The translations under genes were made by a program, and so were the position numbers. Source: Clostridiales bacterium UBA5888 (GTDB taxonomy: Bacteria; Bacillota; Clostridia; Oscillospirales; Oscillospiraceae). From it: a stretch of 7,629 nucleotides of DNA. How positions within the stretch are numbered: position 1 is the stretch's first letter; each line of letters begins with the position of its first letter. Positions 1 through 5,478 of this stretch are shown here, in pieces. The stretch covers positions 1-7,629 of the forward strand of contig DJEW01000037.1 of assembly GCA_002431965.1 (NCBI GenBank), read 5' to 3'. Below the pieces are notes generated by a model. The model did not search any database and had not been told where the DNA came from. It saw only the letters and a list, made by a program, of their open reading frames with translations.

Positions 1-8
1 CTCATCAT
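1..8 (-). CDS. Start of a divergent gene, cut by the left window edge
   Basis: Read on the minus strand, two consecutive ATG codons lie at 8-6 and 5-3. An AGGAG ribosome binding site at 18-14 precedes them, 5 nt from the first ATG and 8 nt from the second. This is a convincing translation start, but only two or three codons (Met-Met-...) are inside the window, so no function can be given. The gene would be divergent from the ecf operon and share the 9-149 intergenic region with it. A perfect minus-strand TATAAT at 100-95 could be its -10 box, but no good -35 hexamer lies at the right distance. The call rests only on the ribosome binding site and start codon. Confidence 0.4.
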
Positions 9-51
9 TGTAACTCCTACATCCTACACTTAAAAAATCCCCGGTGGGGGG

Positions 52-80
52 TTGCTCATATTGGGGAAATGGTATATAAT
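52..80 (+). promoter_or_regulatory. Sigma-A-type promoter of the ecf operon
   Basis: A TTGCTC -35 hexamer at 52-57 and a perfect TATAAT -10 hexamer at 75-80 are separated by 17 bp. Transcription would start near 86-88, leaving a leader of about 60 nt before the ecfA1 start. No riboswitch-like structure is visible in that leader, which is short for one. The predicted transcription start lies downstream of the in-frame ATG at 69, which argues against using that ATG as the ecfA1 start. Confidence 0.6.
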
Positions 81-149
81 TTTCGAATAATGCGATTATA
101 TGCCAAACTATGCGGCGTGAGCGGAAACAAGCCGAAAGAGGGTGAGCAC

Positions 150-974
150 GTGGAGATGATAAACGCGAAGGAGCTTGTATACTCCTATGACTTCGAGGGC
201 AGCGAGCGGCGCTCGCTCGACGGCATCTCGCTCACCGTTCAGCGAGGGGAGCTTGTCGCCGTGCTGGGTCATAACGGCTGCGGCAAAACAACGCTCGCGC
301 GCCATCTTAACGCGCTTCTGCCAATGCAGGGCGGGGAGCTGACCATTGCAGGCAACGACGCGCGCGACGAAAACCGCGTCTGGCAGATACGAAAGAGCTG
401 CGGCATGGTGTTTCAAAACCCGGATAACCAGTTCGTCTCCTCTTTTGTTGAGGAGGATATTGCCTTTGCACCGCGCAACTTCGGCACACCGGAAGAGGAC
501 ATACCGGCGCGTGTTCAGGCGGCGCTTGCCGAGGTCGATATGGCCGGGTACGAGCGGCGCTCGCCGCAGCTTCTCTCCGGCGGACAGAAGCAGCGCATCG
601 CCATCGCCGGGGTGCTTGCCGCAGACCCGGACATTATGGTGCTCGATGAGATCACGGCAATGCTCGACCCGCAGGGGCGGCGGGAGGTTCTGGACACTGT
701 TCGCCGCCTGCATCAAAGCGGGAAGACGATCGTTATGATCTCGCACTATATAGAAGAAGCGGTGTTTGCCGACCGTGTAGTGCTCGTGCATGACGGGCAG
801 AAGCTTGCCGAGGGCACGCCGCGCGAAATGCTCACTGATCTGGAGCTTATGCGCCGCACGGGACTGACCCCGCCGCTGGCAGTGCAGGCGTATTATGACC
901 TGCTCGACGCAGGCGTGAAGCTGGATATATGCCCGCTTACCCTTGAAGAATTGGTGGACGAAGTATGCCGATAA
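150..974 (+). CDS. ecfA1: EcfA1, energy-coupling factor transporter ATPase
   Basis: One of the two cytoplasmic ATPases that power ECF vitamin and micronutrient importers. Numbered from the GTG at 150 (274 aa), it has a Walker A loop GHNGCGKT at 40-47 and the EcfA1-typical Q-loop VFQNPDNQ at 87-94. The ABC signature LSGGQKQR is at 142-149, Walker B IMVLDE at 162-167 with catalytic Glu167, a D-loop MLDP at 171-174, and the switch His199 in ISH. The FQNPDNQ loop and the A-M-L-D-P segment distinguish it from EcfA2. The reading frame is open back to an ATG at 69, but that start lies upstream of the predicted transcription start and adds residues unlike family N-termini. GTG150 (with GAGGGTGAG at 138-146) or ATG156 are the likely starts. 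It overlaps ecfA2 by 10 bp. Ile168 sits where most relatives have Ala (DEIT for DEAT), a mild variation. Confidence 0.93.
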   Translation: MEMINAKELVYSYDFEGSERRSLDGISLTVQRGELVAVLGHNGCGKTTLARHLNALLPMQGGELTIAGNDARDENRVWQIRKSCGMVFQNPDNQFVSSFVEEDIAFAPRNFGTPEEDIPARVQAALAEVDMAGYERRSPQLLSGGQKQRIAIAGVLAADPDIMVLDEITAMLDPQGRREVLDTVRRLHQSGKTIVMISHYIEEAVFADRVVLVHDGQKLAEGTPREMLTDLELMRRTGLTPPLAVQAYYDLLDAGVKLDICPLTLEELVDEVCR

Positions 975-1822
975 AGCTTGACAATGTTTCATATACCTAC
1001 GCTCCCGGCACGTCGCTTGCCGTGCGTGCGCTGCGCGGTGTCACGCTGGACGTGGCGGATGGTGAGTTTATCGGCGTCATGGGTGCGACGGGTTCGGGCA
1101 AGTCCACGCTCATACAGCTTATTGCCGGGCTGATAAAGCCGACCGAGGGGCAGATTCTGCTCGACGGTGAGAATATAAACGCAAAAAAGTATGACCGCGA
1201 TGTGCTGCACCGCAAGGTGGGGCTTGTGTTCCAATATCCGGAGTATCAGCTTTTCGAAACGACCGTGGAGCGGGATGTGGGCTTTGCACTGCGGCATCTT
1301 GGCTTGACGAAGGATGAGACCGCAGCGGCGGTCAGAGCCGCGCTTGAGACAGTAGGCTTTGACTATGACGCCGTGCGCGATAAGTCGCCGCTCGGCTTCT
1401 CAGGGGGAGAGAAACGGCGCATTGCAATTGCCGGCGTGCTTGCATCAAAGCCGGGCGTGCTGATTCTTGATGAGCCGGTCGCAGGGCTTGACCCGCTCGG
1501 ACGGCAGGATTTTCTCAACATGGTCGATGCGCTCAACGCTGCCGGGACGACGATAATCATGATCTCTCACAACGCCGACGCGCTTGCTGAGCATGCGCGC
1601 CGCATTATCGTTATGAAAAATGGGGAGCTTATCCGCGACGGCAGCGCACGCGACATTTTCTCGGACTACTATGACCTGCTGCGCAGCGGCGTCGGCGTGC
1701 CGCAGGTGCGCTGCGCGGCACAGATGCTGCGCGAACGCGGGGTCGATATGCCGGGCAATACCATCCGATATGATGAGTTTATTGACCGCCTGAAAATTAT
1801 CATGTGGAGGAAAAGCCAATGA
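965..1822 (+). CDS. ecfA2: EcfA2, energy-coupling factor transporter ATPase
   Basis: Second ATPase of the ECF module, expected to form a heterodimer with EcfA1 under EcfT. The 285-aa protein has Walker A GATGSGKS at 40-47 and the EcfA2-type Q-loop VFQYPEYQLFE at 88-98, which is diagnostic against EcfA1. The signature FSGGEKRR is at 145-152, Walker B VLILDEP at 165-171 (Glu170), a D-loop GLDP at 174-177, and the switch His202 in ISHN. Its ATG lies inside the last codons of ecfA1 (10-bp overlap), with a GGTGGA-like ribosome binding site just upstream. Its stop overlaps the ecfT start as ATGA. Full length for the family; no defects seen. Confidence 0.94.
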   Translation: MPIKLDNVSYTYAPGTSLAVRALRGVTLDVADGEFIGVMGATGSGKSTLIQLIAGLIKPTEGQILLDGENINAKKYDRDVLHRKVGLVFQYPEYQLFETTVERDVGFALRHLGLTKDETAAAVRAALETVGFDYDAVRDKSPLGFSGGEKRRIAIAGVLASKPGVLILDEPVAGLDPLGRQDFLNMVDALNAAGTTIIMISHNADALAEHARRIIVMKNGELIRDGSARDIFSDYYDLLRSGVGVPQVRCAAQMLRERGVDMPGNTIRYDEFIDRLKIIMWRKSQ

Positions 1823-2610
1823 TGCGCCTCCCGACGGGTATGTATCAGCCAGGATATTCCGTGATACACTCCATAAATGCCGCCGTGAAGATCGTGTGCC
1901 TGATGCTGCTGGCGGCGGCCATTGTCGCCACGGACACGATACCCGGCTACCTCGCCGCGATAACCGCAACTGCTGCGATCGTGTATCTTGCGCAGGTGAG
2001 CGCGGAGACGGCGCTTGCATCCGTGCGGCGGCTGACGTGGTTTTTTGTGCTGATTTTTCTCATGAACACCTGTTTTTACGGGCCCGACGACCCGTGGGTG
2101 AGCTGGTGGATATTCAAACCCTCGCTTCAGGGGCTTGTTCAGGGGGCAAATATCATTCTGCGCGTTGTGCTTATTCTGGCTTTGAGCAATATTCTCACCA
2201 CCACGACCGCCCCCTTGCGCCTGACGGACGGCATGGAGCGGCTTTTATCCCCGCTGCGCATCGTGCGCATCCCAACGGAGCAGATCGCCATGATTATCTC
2301 CGTGGCTATCCAGTTTGTTCCCACGATATTTGAAGAGACGGATATGATACGCAAGGCGCAGACCGCGCGCGGCGCGCGCTTTGACAGCCGCAGCTATTTT
2401 GAAAAGGCAAAGGCTGTGATGCCGCTGGTTATTCCCATTTTTCTCGCCGCATTCAAGCGCGCGGACGAGCTGTCGCTCGCCATGGAGGCGCGCGGCTACC
2501 GCACCGATGCCGTGCACATCGCAAAAAAGCACGAGAAGCTTGGTGTGGAGGATTGGTCGGCGCTGCTTGTGTGCACGGCGCTTTGCGCGCTTGAAATAGT
2601 TGTGCTCTGA
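1819..2610 (+). CDS. ecfT: EcfT, ECF transporter transmembrane coupling protein
   Basis: Membrane scaffold that transmits ATP-driven movement of EcfA1/A2 to the S component. From ATG1819 it is 263 aa. The N-terminus carries the family pattern G-x-Y-x-P-G-x-S-x-I-H at 7-17. Hydrophobic stretches lie roughly at 23-59, 72-87, 107-127, 152-171 and 247-263. The long cytoplasmic region contains two Ala-Arg-Gly coupling motifs, ARG at 183-185 and 224-226, which dock on the ATPases in characterised ECF complexes. The start is set by GGAGG at 1806-1810, 8 nt before ATG1819, and by the ATGA overlap with the ecfA2 stop. An in-frame GTG at 1804 lies on that ribosome binding site and is unlikely to be used. 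The ecfA1-ecfA2-ecfT order is the standard Firmicutes order. Confidence 0.93.
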   Translation: MMRLPTGMYQPGYSVIHSINAAVKIVCLMLLAAAIVATDTIPGYLAAITATAAIVYLAQVSAETALASVRRLTWFFVLIFLMNTCFYGPDDPWVSWWIFKPSLQGLVQGANIILRVVLILALSNILTTTTAPLRLTDGMERLLSPLRIVRIPTEQIAMIISVAIQFVPTIFEETDMIRKAQTARGARFDSRSYFEKAKAVMPLVIPIFLAAFKRADELSLAMEARGYRTDAVHIAKKHEKLGVEDWSALLVCTALCALEIVVL

Positions 2611-2649
2611 AACGTATATGATTTTATAAGAGCTATGAGGAGTTTGTCC

Positions 2650-3213
2650 ATGTCAAAGGTGAAGCGCTCTATACTTGCCGCGGTGTGCATCGCGCTGTGC
2701 GTGGTGCTGCCCATGGCTTTCCACGCCATCCCCAACGCCGGCTCGGTGTACAGCCCGATGCATATCCCCGTGCTGCTGTGCGGGCTCATCTGCGGCGGGG
2801 GTTACGGCGTGCTGTGCGGTCTTGCCGGACCCGTGCTCTCCGCGCTCATCACCGGAATGCCGCCCATTGCGGTGCTGCCGGTGATGCTGGTGGAGTGTGT
2901 GTGTTACGGCGGCGTGTCCGGGCTTCTGATGGCTCGGCTGCGCACGGAGAAAATTTTTGCAGATCTGTACATCAGCATGCTTGCCGCAATGCTCATCGGG
3001 CGTATCGCCGGCGGCGCGGCAAAGGCGCTAATATTTGCACCGGGGTCTGTGACGCTTGCCGCCTGGGCGTCGGGGTACTTTGTCACGGCGCTCCCGGGTG
3101 TAATTATTCAGCTTGTGCTCGTGCCGAGCATCGTCTATGCGCTGACACGCGCCCGGCTCATCCCGGAGCGCTATAATAAACTTTCTCCCGCAAAGGAGCA
3201 GAACAATGGATAA
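2650..3213 (+). CDS. ECF transporter S component (substrate-binding subunit), substrate unknown
   Basis: Small integral membrane protein of 187 aa, the expected size of ECF S components. It has about six hydrophobic segments (roughly 6-24, 38-60, 62-82, 84-96, 106-132 and 142-166). Helix 1 contains an A-x-x-x-A pattern (Ala11 to Ala15), the motif through which S components contact EcfT. The MHIPVLLCGLICGG segment (37-50) followed by a G-x-x-G-P turn resembles the broad uncharacterised S-component family (PF12822-like), not a clear RibU, BioY or ThiT. The substrate is therefore left open. ATG2650 has GAGGAG at 2637-2642 (7 nt spacing), so it is preferred over the ATG at 2635, which lies in that site. 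A 39-bp gap separates it from ecfT. Its stop lies inside the next gene (8-bp overlap), tying transporter specificity to the methyltransferase. Confidence 0.85.
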   Translation: MSKVKRSILAAVCIALCVVLPMAFHAIPNAGSVYSPMHIPVLLCGLICGGGYGVLCGLAGPVLSALITGMPPIAVLPVMLVECVCYGGVSGLLMARLRTEKIFADLYISMLAAMLIGRIAGGAAKALIFAPGSVTLAAWASGYFVTALPGVIIQLVLVPSIVYALTRARLIPERYNKLSPAKEQNNG

Positions 3214-3793
3214 AAACGCAGTTATAGAATTTTTTGACCGTCACGCCGCAGACTGGGACGCAGAGACGATACGCTCGGACACGAAGATAGCGCGCATTCT
3301 CGATAATGCCAACGTCCGCGCCGGCGTGAACGTGCTCGACGTTGCATGCGGTACCGGCGTGCTGATTCCGGATTACCTCTCGCGCGGCGTTGCTTCCGTC
3401 ACGGGAATCGACATTTCCCCTGAGATGATAAAAATTGCCGGGAGTAAGTTTGCCAGTGCTGACAATGTGCGCTTCATCTGCGGCGATGTTGAGGAGACGG
3501 CGCTTCCCGGCGGGTATGACTGCATTGTGGTGTATAACGCCTTCCCGCATTTTCCGCAGCCCGAACGCCTCATTGCGCGCCTTGCGTTGCTGCTCGCGCC
3601 GGGCGGAACGCTCACCGTCGCTCACGGTATGAGCCGCCGCGCCATAGACGGGCATCATTCCGGCGAGGCTAGCCGTGTTTCCATCGGGCTGATGAGCGAG
3701 GATGCGCTTGCCGCCATCTTTTCGCGCTGGCTGCGTGTGACCGTAAAGATCTCCAATGATGAGATGTATCAGGTCGCGGGTGTAAAGGAATGA
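3206..3793 (+). CDS. Class I SAM-dependent methyltransferase
   Basis: A 195-aa Rossmann-fold methyltransferase, soluble and probably cytoplasmic. Motif I is VLDVACGTG at 43-51 (SAM binding). Asp69 in GIDISPEM is the expected acidic ribose-binding residue at the end of strand 2. GDVEE at 93-97 contacts adenine in relatives, YDCIVVYNAFPHF is motif IV at 104-116, and LLLAPGGTLTVAH is the post-core strand at 128-140. A His-rich segment GHHSGEASR (149-157) and the C-terminal ISNDEMYQVAG (182-192) may shape the acceptor pocket, but the substrate cannot be read from the sequence. The start follows AAAGGAG at 3192-3198 by 7 nt and overlaps the S-component stop by 8 bp. The proximity suggests it acts on, or downstream of, the imported compound; that is inference. 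Confidence 0.85.
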   Translation: MDKNAVIEFFDRHAADWDAETIRSDTKIARILDNANVRAGVNVLDVACGTGVLIPDYLSRGVASVTGIDISPEMIKIAGSKFASADNVRFICGDVEETALPGGYDCIVVYNAFPHFPQPERLIARLALLLAPGGTLTVAHGMSRRAIDGHHSGEASRVSIGLMSEDALAAIFSRWLRVTVKISNDEMYQVAGVKE

Positions 3794-3801
3794 GGTAGAA
3801 C

Positions 3802-4833
3802 ATGCCGGAAAACGCTGCACCGGTCACGCCGGTGAAAAAGAAAAGGATAGACCATCTGGACACGATGCGCGGGATGTGCCTGCTGTTTGTCAATTATTTT
3901 CATTCAAACATAAGCCTTGCTTTCTTGCAGTATGTCTCCACGATATGCGTCCATCCGTTTATCTTCATGGCGGGATACTTTTACAGCTCAAAAAAGGATC
4001 TGCGTGACACGCTCCATAAAAAGCTGCGCACGATGATACTGCCGTATTATCTTTTCGGTCTTGGGTATTACGTGCTGTGGCTGCTGGCATTCCGGAATTC
4101 CGGCAGGGATATTGTCGAGCCGCTGCGTTCAGTGCTCTTTATGCCGACCGGCGCATTCCCGATCGAGCCGTCCATATACTTCCTTCCCATGATGTTCAGC
4201 GCAACGATGATATTCGCGCTCATCGAGAAGTATATTAAGAGCGAACCGGCAAAGCTTGCCATTGTTCTTGCCGTCACATATGTCGGCAACATCTGGACAT
4301 CCGTGTTCTCCGTGCGCCTGCCAATGGCGCTCGACTGTGCGTTTGCCGTGCTCATCTATATTTACCTTGGCTACCATGGGCGCACGATAATTGCCGCGGC
4401 GGACAGAGCGGTTTCGTGTATAGACTCGGGGCTTCTCCGTATCGCGCTGTTTTTCACGGCCGCCGTGATCAATTATATCTGCATCATCAGCAACTTTATA
4501 CCGAACCTGCGCAACGGCGTGTGGAGCAATATTCCGTTCACGCACCTCAACACCTGCACCACGATGCTTCTGTGGGTATACTTTTTCCGCTGGTTTGAGA
4601 AGCCGCGTGTGTTCGCGCCGGTGCGAAGTGTGCTCAAGTATATCGGCGAAAACTCCATGACCTTCATGTGCTTCAGCCATGTGGGGCTGTATGTGGGGCT
4701 GTTTGCCGTCAACCATCTGCCGTTCAGCGGAACGCCGAGAAACATTCTTTATTTCACTCTTGGCACGCTCGCTGTTGTTCCCATCGTCACACTGTTTAAT
4801 AAAACCAAGCTGCACTATCTCTTCGGTAAGTAA
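3802..4833 (+). CDS. Acyltransferase 3 family integral membrane protein
   Basis: A 343-aa polytopic membrane protein of the acyltransferase-3 type (PF01757-like), which transfers acetyl or other acyl groups to sugars, lipids or wall polymers. The N-terminal signature is present: RIDHLDTMRG at 15-24, followed by the family His in NYFHSN (His34), then a hydrophobic helix with HPFIFMAGYFY at 51-61. About nine to ten hydrophobic stretches fill the rest, ending near Lys343. It starts 8 bp after the methyltransferase stop, with GAGGT at 3792-3796 as ribosome binding site, and is the last gene before a stem-loop. No link to ECF transport is obvious; it may be an unrelated envelope-modifying passenger. 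The acceptor and acyl donor cannot be predicted. Confidence 0.8.
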   Translation: MPENAAPVTPVKKKRIDHLDTMRGMCLLFVNYFHSNISLAFLQYVSTICVHPFIFMAGYFYSSKKDLRDTLHKKLRTMILPYYLFGLGYYVLWLLAFRNSGRDIVEPLRSVLFMPTGAFPIEPSIYFLPMMFSATMIFALIEKYIKSEPAKLAIVLAVTYVGNIWTSVFSVRLPMALDCAFAVLIYIYLGYHGRTIIAAADRAVSCIDSGLLRIALFFTAAVINYICIISNFIPNLRNGVWSNIPFTHLNTCTTMLLWVYFFRWFEKPRVFAPVRSVLKYIGENSMTFMCFSHVGLYVGLFAVNHLPFSGTPRNILYFTLGTLAVVPIVTLFNKTKLHYLFGK

Positions 4834-4837
4834 AGCA

Positions 4838-4868
4838 AAACATCCTGTCTCGTTGAGACAGGATGTTT
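4838..4868. terminator. Stem-loop terminator shared by the ecf operon and bofA
   Basis: A perfect 14-bp stem (AAACATCCTGTCTC paired with GAGACAGGATGTTT) with a 3-nt GTT loop begins 4 bp after the acyltransferase stop. The plus strand gives only a short T run (GTTTAC), and the minus strand gives TTTTG. It sits between two convergent genes and is probably bidirectional. The short T tracts may leave termination incomplete in either direction. Confidence 0.85.
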
Positions 4869-4880
4869 ACATAATATAAT
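4853..4880 (+). promoter_or_regulatory. Possible antisense promoter facing into bofA
   Basis: A TTGAGA hexamer at 4853-4858 (one mismatch from TTGACA) and a perfect TATAAT at 4875-4880 are spaced by 16 bp. The -35 element lies inside the loop and descending arm of the operon terminator. Transcription would begin near 4887 and run through bofA on the opposite strand, with the next visible plus-strand terminator at 5362-5391. The region is AT-rich, so a chance match is possible. Confidence 0.3.
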
Positions 4881-4894
4881 ACACATAATTCAGT

Positions 4895-5155
4895 TTACAA
4901 AAATATTTTGGTCAGCACCAGTATAATAACTCCCGGGATGCCGAGTATTCCGGCGACGAGGCAGTTGATGAGGTTAATCCCCAGCGAGAAGTCGAAGAAC
5001 CCGCCGATTATTTCCTCCACAAGCAGCAGCAGAAAGCCGAGCGCGGCATGCAGCATCAGCTTTATTGCCAGCTTCAGCGGCGCGGACAGCAGCTTCAAAA
5101 AAAAATATGCCGCGACGATGAGCGCCGCAATTTCAATAATTGTCGTGAGATCCAT
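4895..5155 (-). CDS. bofA: BofA-family protein (regulator of pro-sigma-K processing)
   Basis: An 86-aa membrane protein. In Bacillus subtilis BofA sits in the outer forespore membrane and inhibits the SpoIVFB protease that processes pro-sigma-K during sporulation. The best evidence is the C-terminal block INLINCLVAGILGIPGVIIL (about 60-79), which closely matches the INL...GILGIPG signature of BofA as I recall it. The rest is two long hydrophobic stretches (about 5-24 and 28-50) with an intervening Lys-rich hinge (residues 28-32). Size matches the family (about 85-90 aa). The start is set by AAAGGAG at 5168-5162, 6 nt before the ATG. It converges with the ecf operon and diverges from the topoisomerase gene. 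Clostridial homologues often lack a tested role, so function here is by family. The gene implies descent from a spore former. Confidence 0.85.
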   Translation of the reverse strand: MDLTTIIEIAALIVAAYFFLKLLSAPLKLAIKLMLHAALGFLLLLVEEIIGGFFDFSLGINLINCLVAGILGIPGVIILVLTKIFL

Positions 5156-5271
5156 ATGGAGCTCCTTTCTATGCCCATAAAATAACAGATTATTTTTCGC
5201 TGCGCCGCAGATAATAGCATCAGATGATTTCTCCGCGCGGCGAGAGATATACAGCCGTTGTGCGTACCCAT

Positions 5272-5298
5272 ATTATAGACTATATATAATGGATACAA
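5272..5298 (-). promoter_or_regulatory. Probable bofA promoter
   Basis: On the minus strand a perfect TATAAT lies at 5277-5272, with a TTGTAT hexamer at 5298-5293. The 15-bp spacing is shorter than ideal. This would give a bofA leader of about 110 nt. A perfect TTGACA at 5318-5313 is also present, but the hexamer 17 bp below it is only TATCCA. If bofA is controlled by a sporulation sigma factor, the sigma-A-like boxes may not be the working ones; I could not identify a clear sigma-E pattern. Confidence 0.35.
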
Positions 5299-5391
5299 CC
5301 AAAACGGGAAATTGTCAAGCGGTCAGAGAGTTTTCCCGTAAAAAGAAAATATCTGCCGCGGGCGGGCTGTGTGTAGGCACAGCCCGCTTTT
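5297..5391 (+). ncRNA. Candidate short structured RNA with its own terminator
   Basis: Downstream of a plus-strand TATAAT (5285-5290) lie two stem-loops. The first pairs ACGGGAAA (5304-5311) with TTTCCCGT (5332-5339) around a 20-nt loop. The second is the intrinsic terminator at 5362-5391. The resulting RNA would be about 95 nt. No good -35 lies 16-18 bp before that -10 box (TTGTGC at 5258-5263 pairs better with TATATA at 5281-5286), so the promoter is weak evidence. It matches no RNA family that I recognise. The terminator could instead end a longer transcript antisense to bofA. Confidence 0.25.
5362..5391 (+). terminator. Intrinsic terminator with no upstream plus-strand gene
   Basis: A perfect 10-bp GC-rich stem (GCGGGCTGTG with CACAGCCCGC, 5362-5371 and 5378-5387) with a 6-nt loop TGTAGG is followed by TTTT at 5388-5391. 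The T run follows the stem only on the plus strand, so it acts rightward. The nearest annotated gene to its left, bofA, points the other way. It isolates the topoisomerase promoter from any transcription arriving from the left. Confidence 0.75.
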
Positions 5392-5411
5392 GCCGTATTT
5401 GCGCTCTATGC

Positions 5412-5439
5412 TTGAAAAGTTCACAGAATGTAGTATAAT
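5412..5439 (+). promoter_or_regulatory. Sigma-A-type promoter of the topoisomerase operon
   Basis: TTGAAA at 5412-5417 and a perfect TATAAT at 5434-5439 are separated by 16 bp. Transcription would start near 5446, giving a leader of about 33 nt with GAGGT at 5465-5469 as ribosome binding site before ATG5479. It lies immediately after an intrinsic terminator, so the operon looks independently transcribed. Confidence 0.75.
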
Positions 5440-5478
5440 ATAAACTGATAAATTATGTGATTACGAGGTCAGACATTT

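Larger units (their letters stand above)
5156..5478. other. Intergenic region between bofA and the topoisomerase gene
   Basis: A 323-bp non-coding stretch between divergent genes. From left to right it holds the bofA ribosome binding site (5162-5168) and a leader containing a small interrupted hairpin (ATTAT/ATAAT at 5189-5193 and 5211-5215 around CTGC/GCAG at 5200-5203 and 5207-5210). Next come an AT-rich block with opposed TATAAT boxes at 5272-5277 (minus) and 5285-5290 (plus), then a plus-strand stem-loop at 5304-5339. It ends with an intrinsic terminator at 5362-5391 and the topoisomerase promoter at 5412-5439. A 49-codon frame from 5289 to 5438 crosses the terminator and lacks a ribosome binding site, so I do not call it a gene. 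Confidence 0.6.

Noticed and set aside
69..149. N-terminal extension of ecfA1 from ATG69
   Set aside because: The extension overlaps the -10 box and predicted transcription start, and the family N-terminus begins at the later GTG150/ATG156, which has a GAGGGTGAG site.
81..149. Vitamin riboswitch in the ecf leader
   Set aside because: The leader is about 60 nt, too short for the common vitamin riboswitches, and I see no characteristic paired elements.
108..992. A 294-codon open frame on the minus strand opposite ecfA1
   Set aside because: It lies opposite a gene with every ABC ATPase motif, its product resembles no family, and long antisense frames are common in GC-rich coding DNA.
2591..2620. 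Possible internal promoter before the S component (TTGAAA, 18 bp, TATATG)
   Set aside because: The -10 match is poor, the better TATGAT at 2617-2622 is 20 bp away, and the gap is short enough for simple co-transcription.
3158..3820. A 220-codon minus-strand frame opposite the methyltransferase
   Set aside because: The plus-strand frame carries clear SAM-binding motifs and a good ribosome binding site; the opposite frame shows no recognisable domain.
4129..4815. A 228-codon minus-strand frame opposite the acyltransferase
   Set aside because: The product is rich in His, Arg and Glu with no domain pattern, as expected of the complement of a membrane-protein gene.
5289..5438. A 49-codon Cys-containing frame in the intergenic region
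   Set aside because: There is no ribosome binding site before its ATG, the frame runs through a strong terminator hairpin, and it ends inside the -10 box of the topoisomerase promoter.
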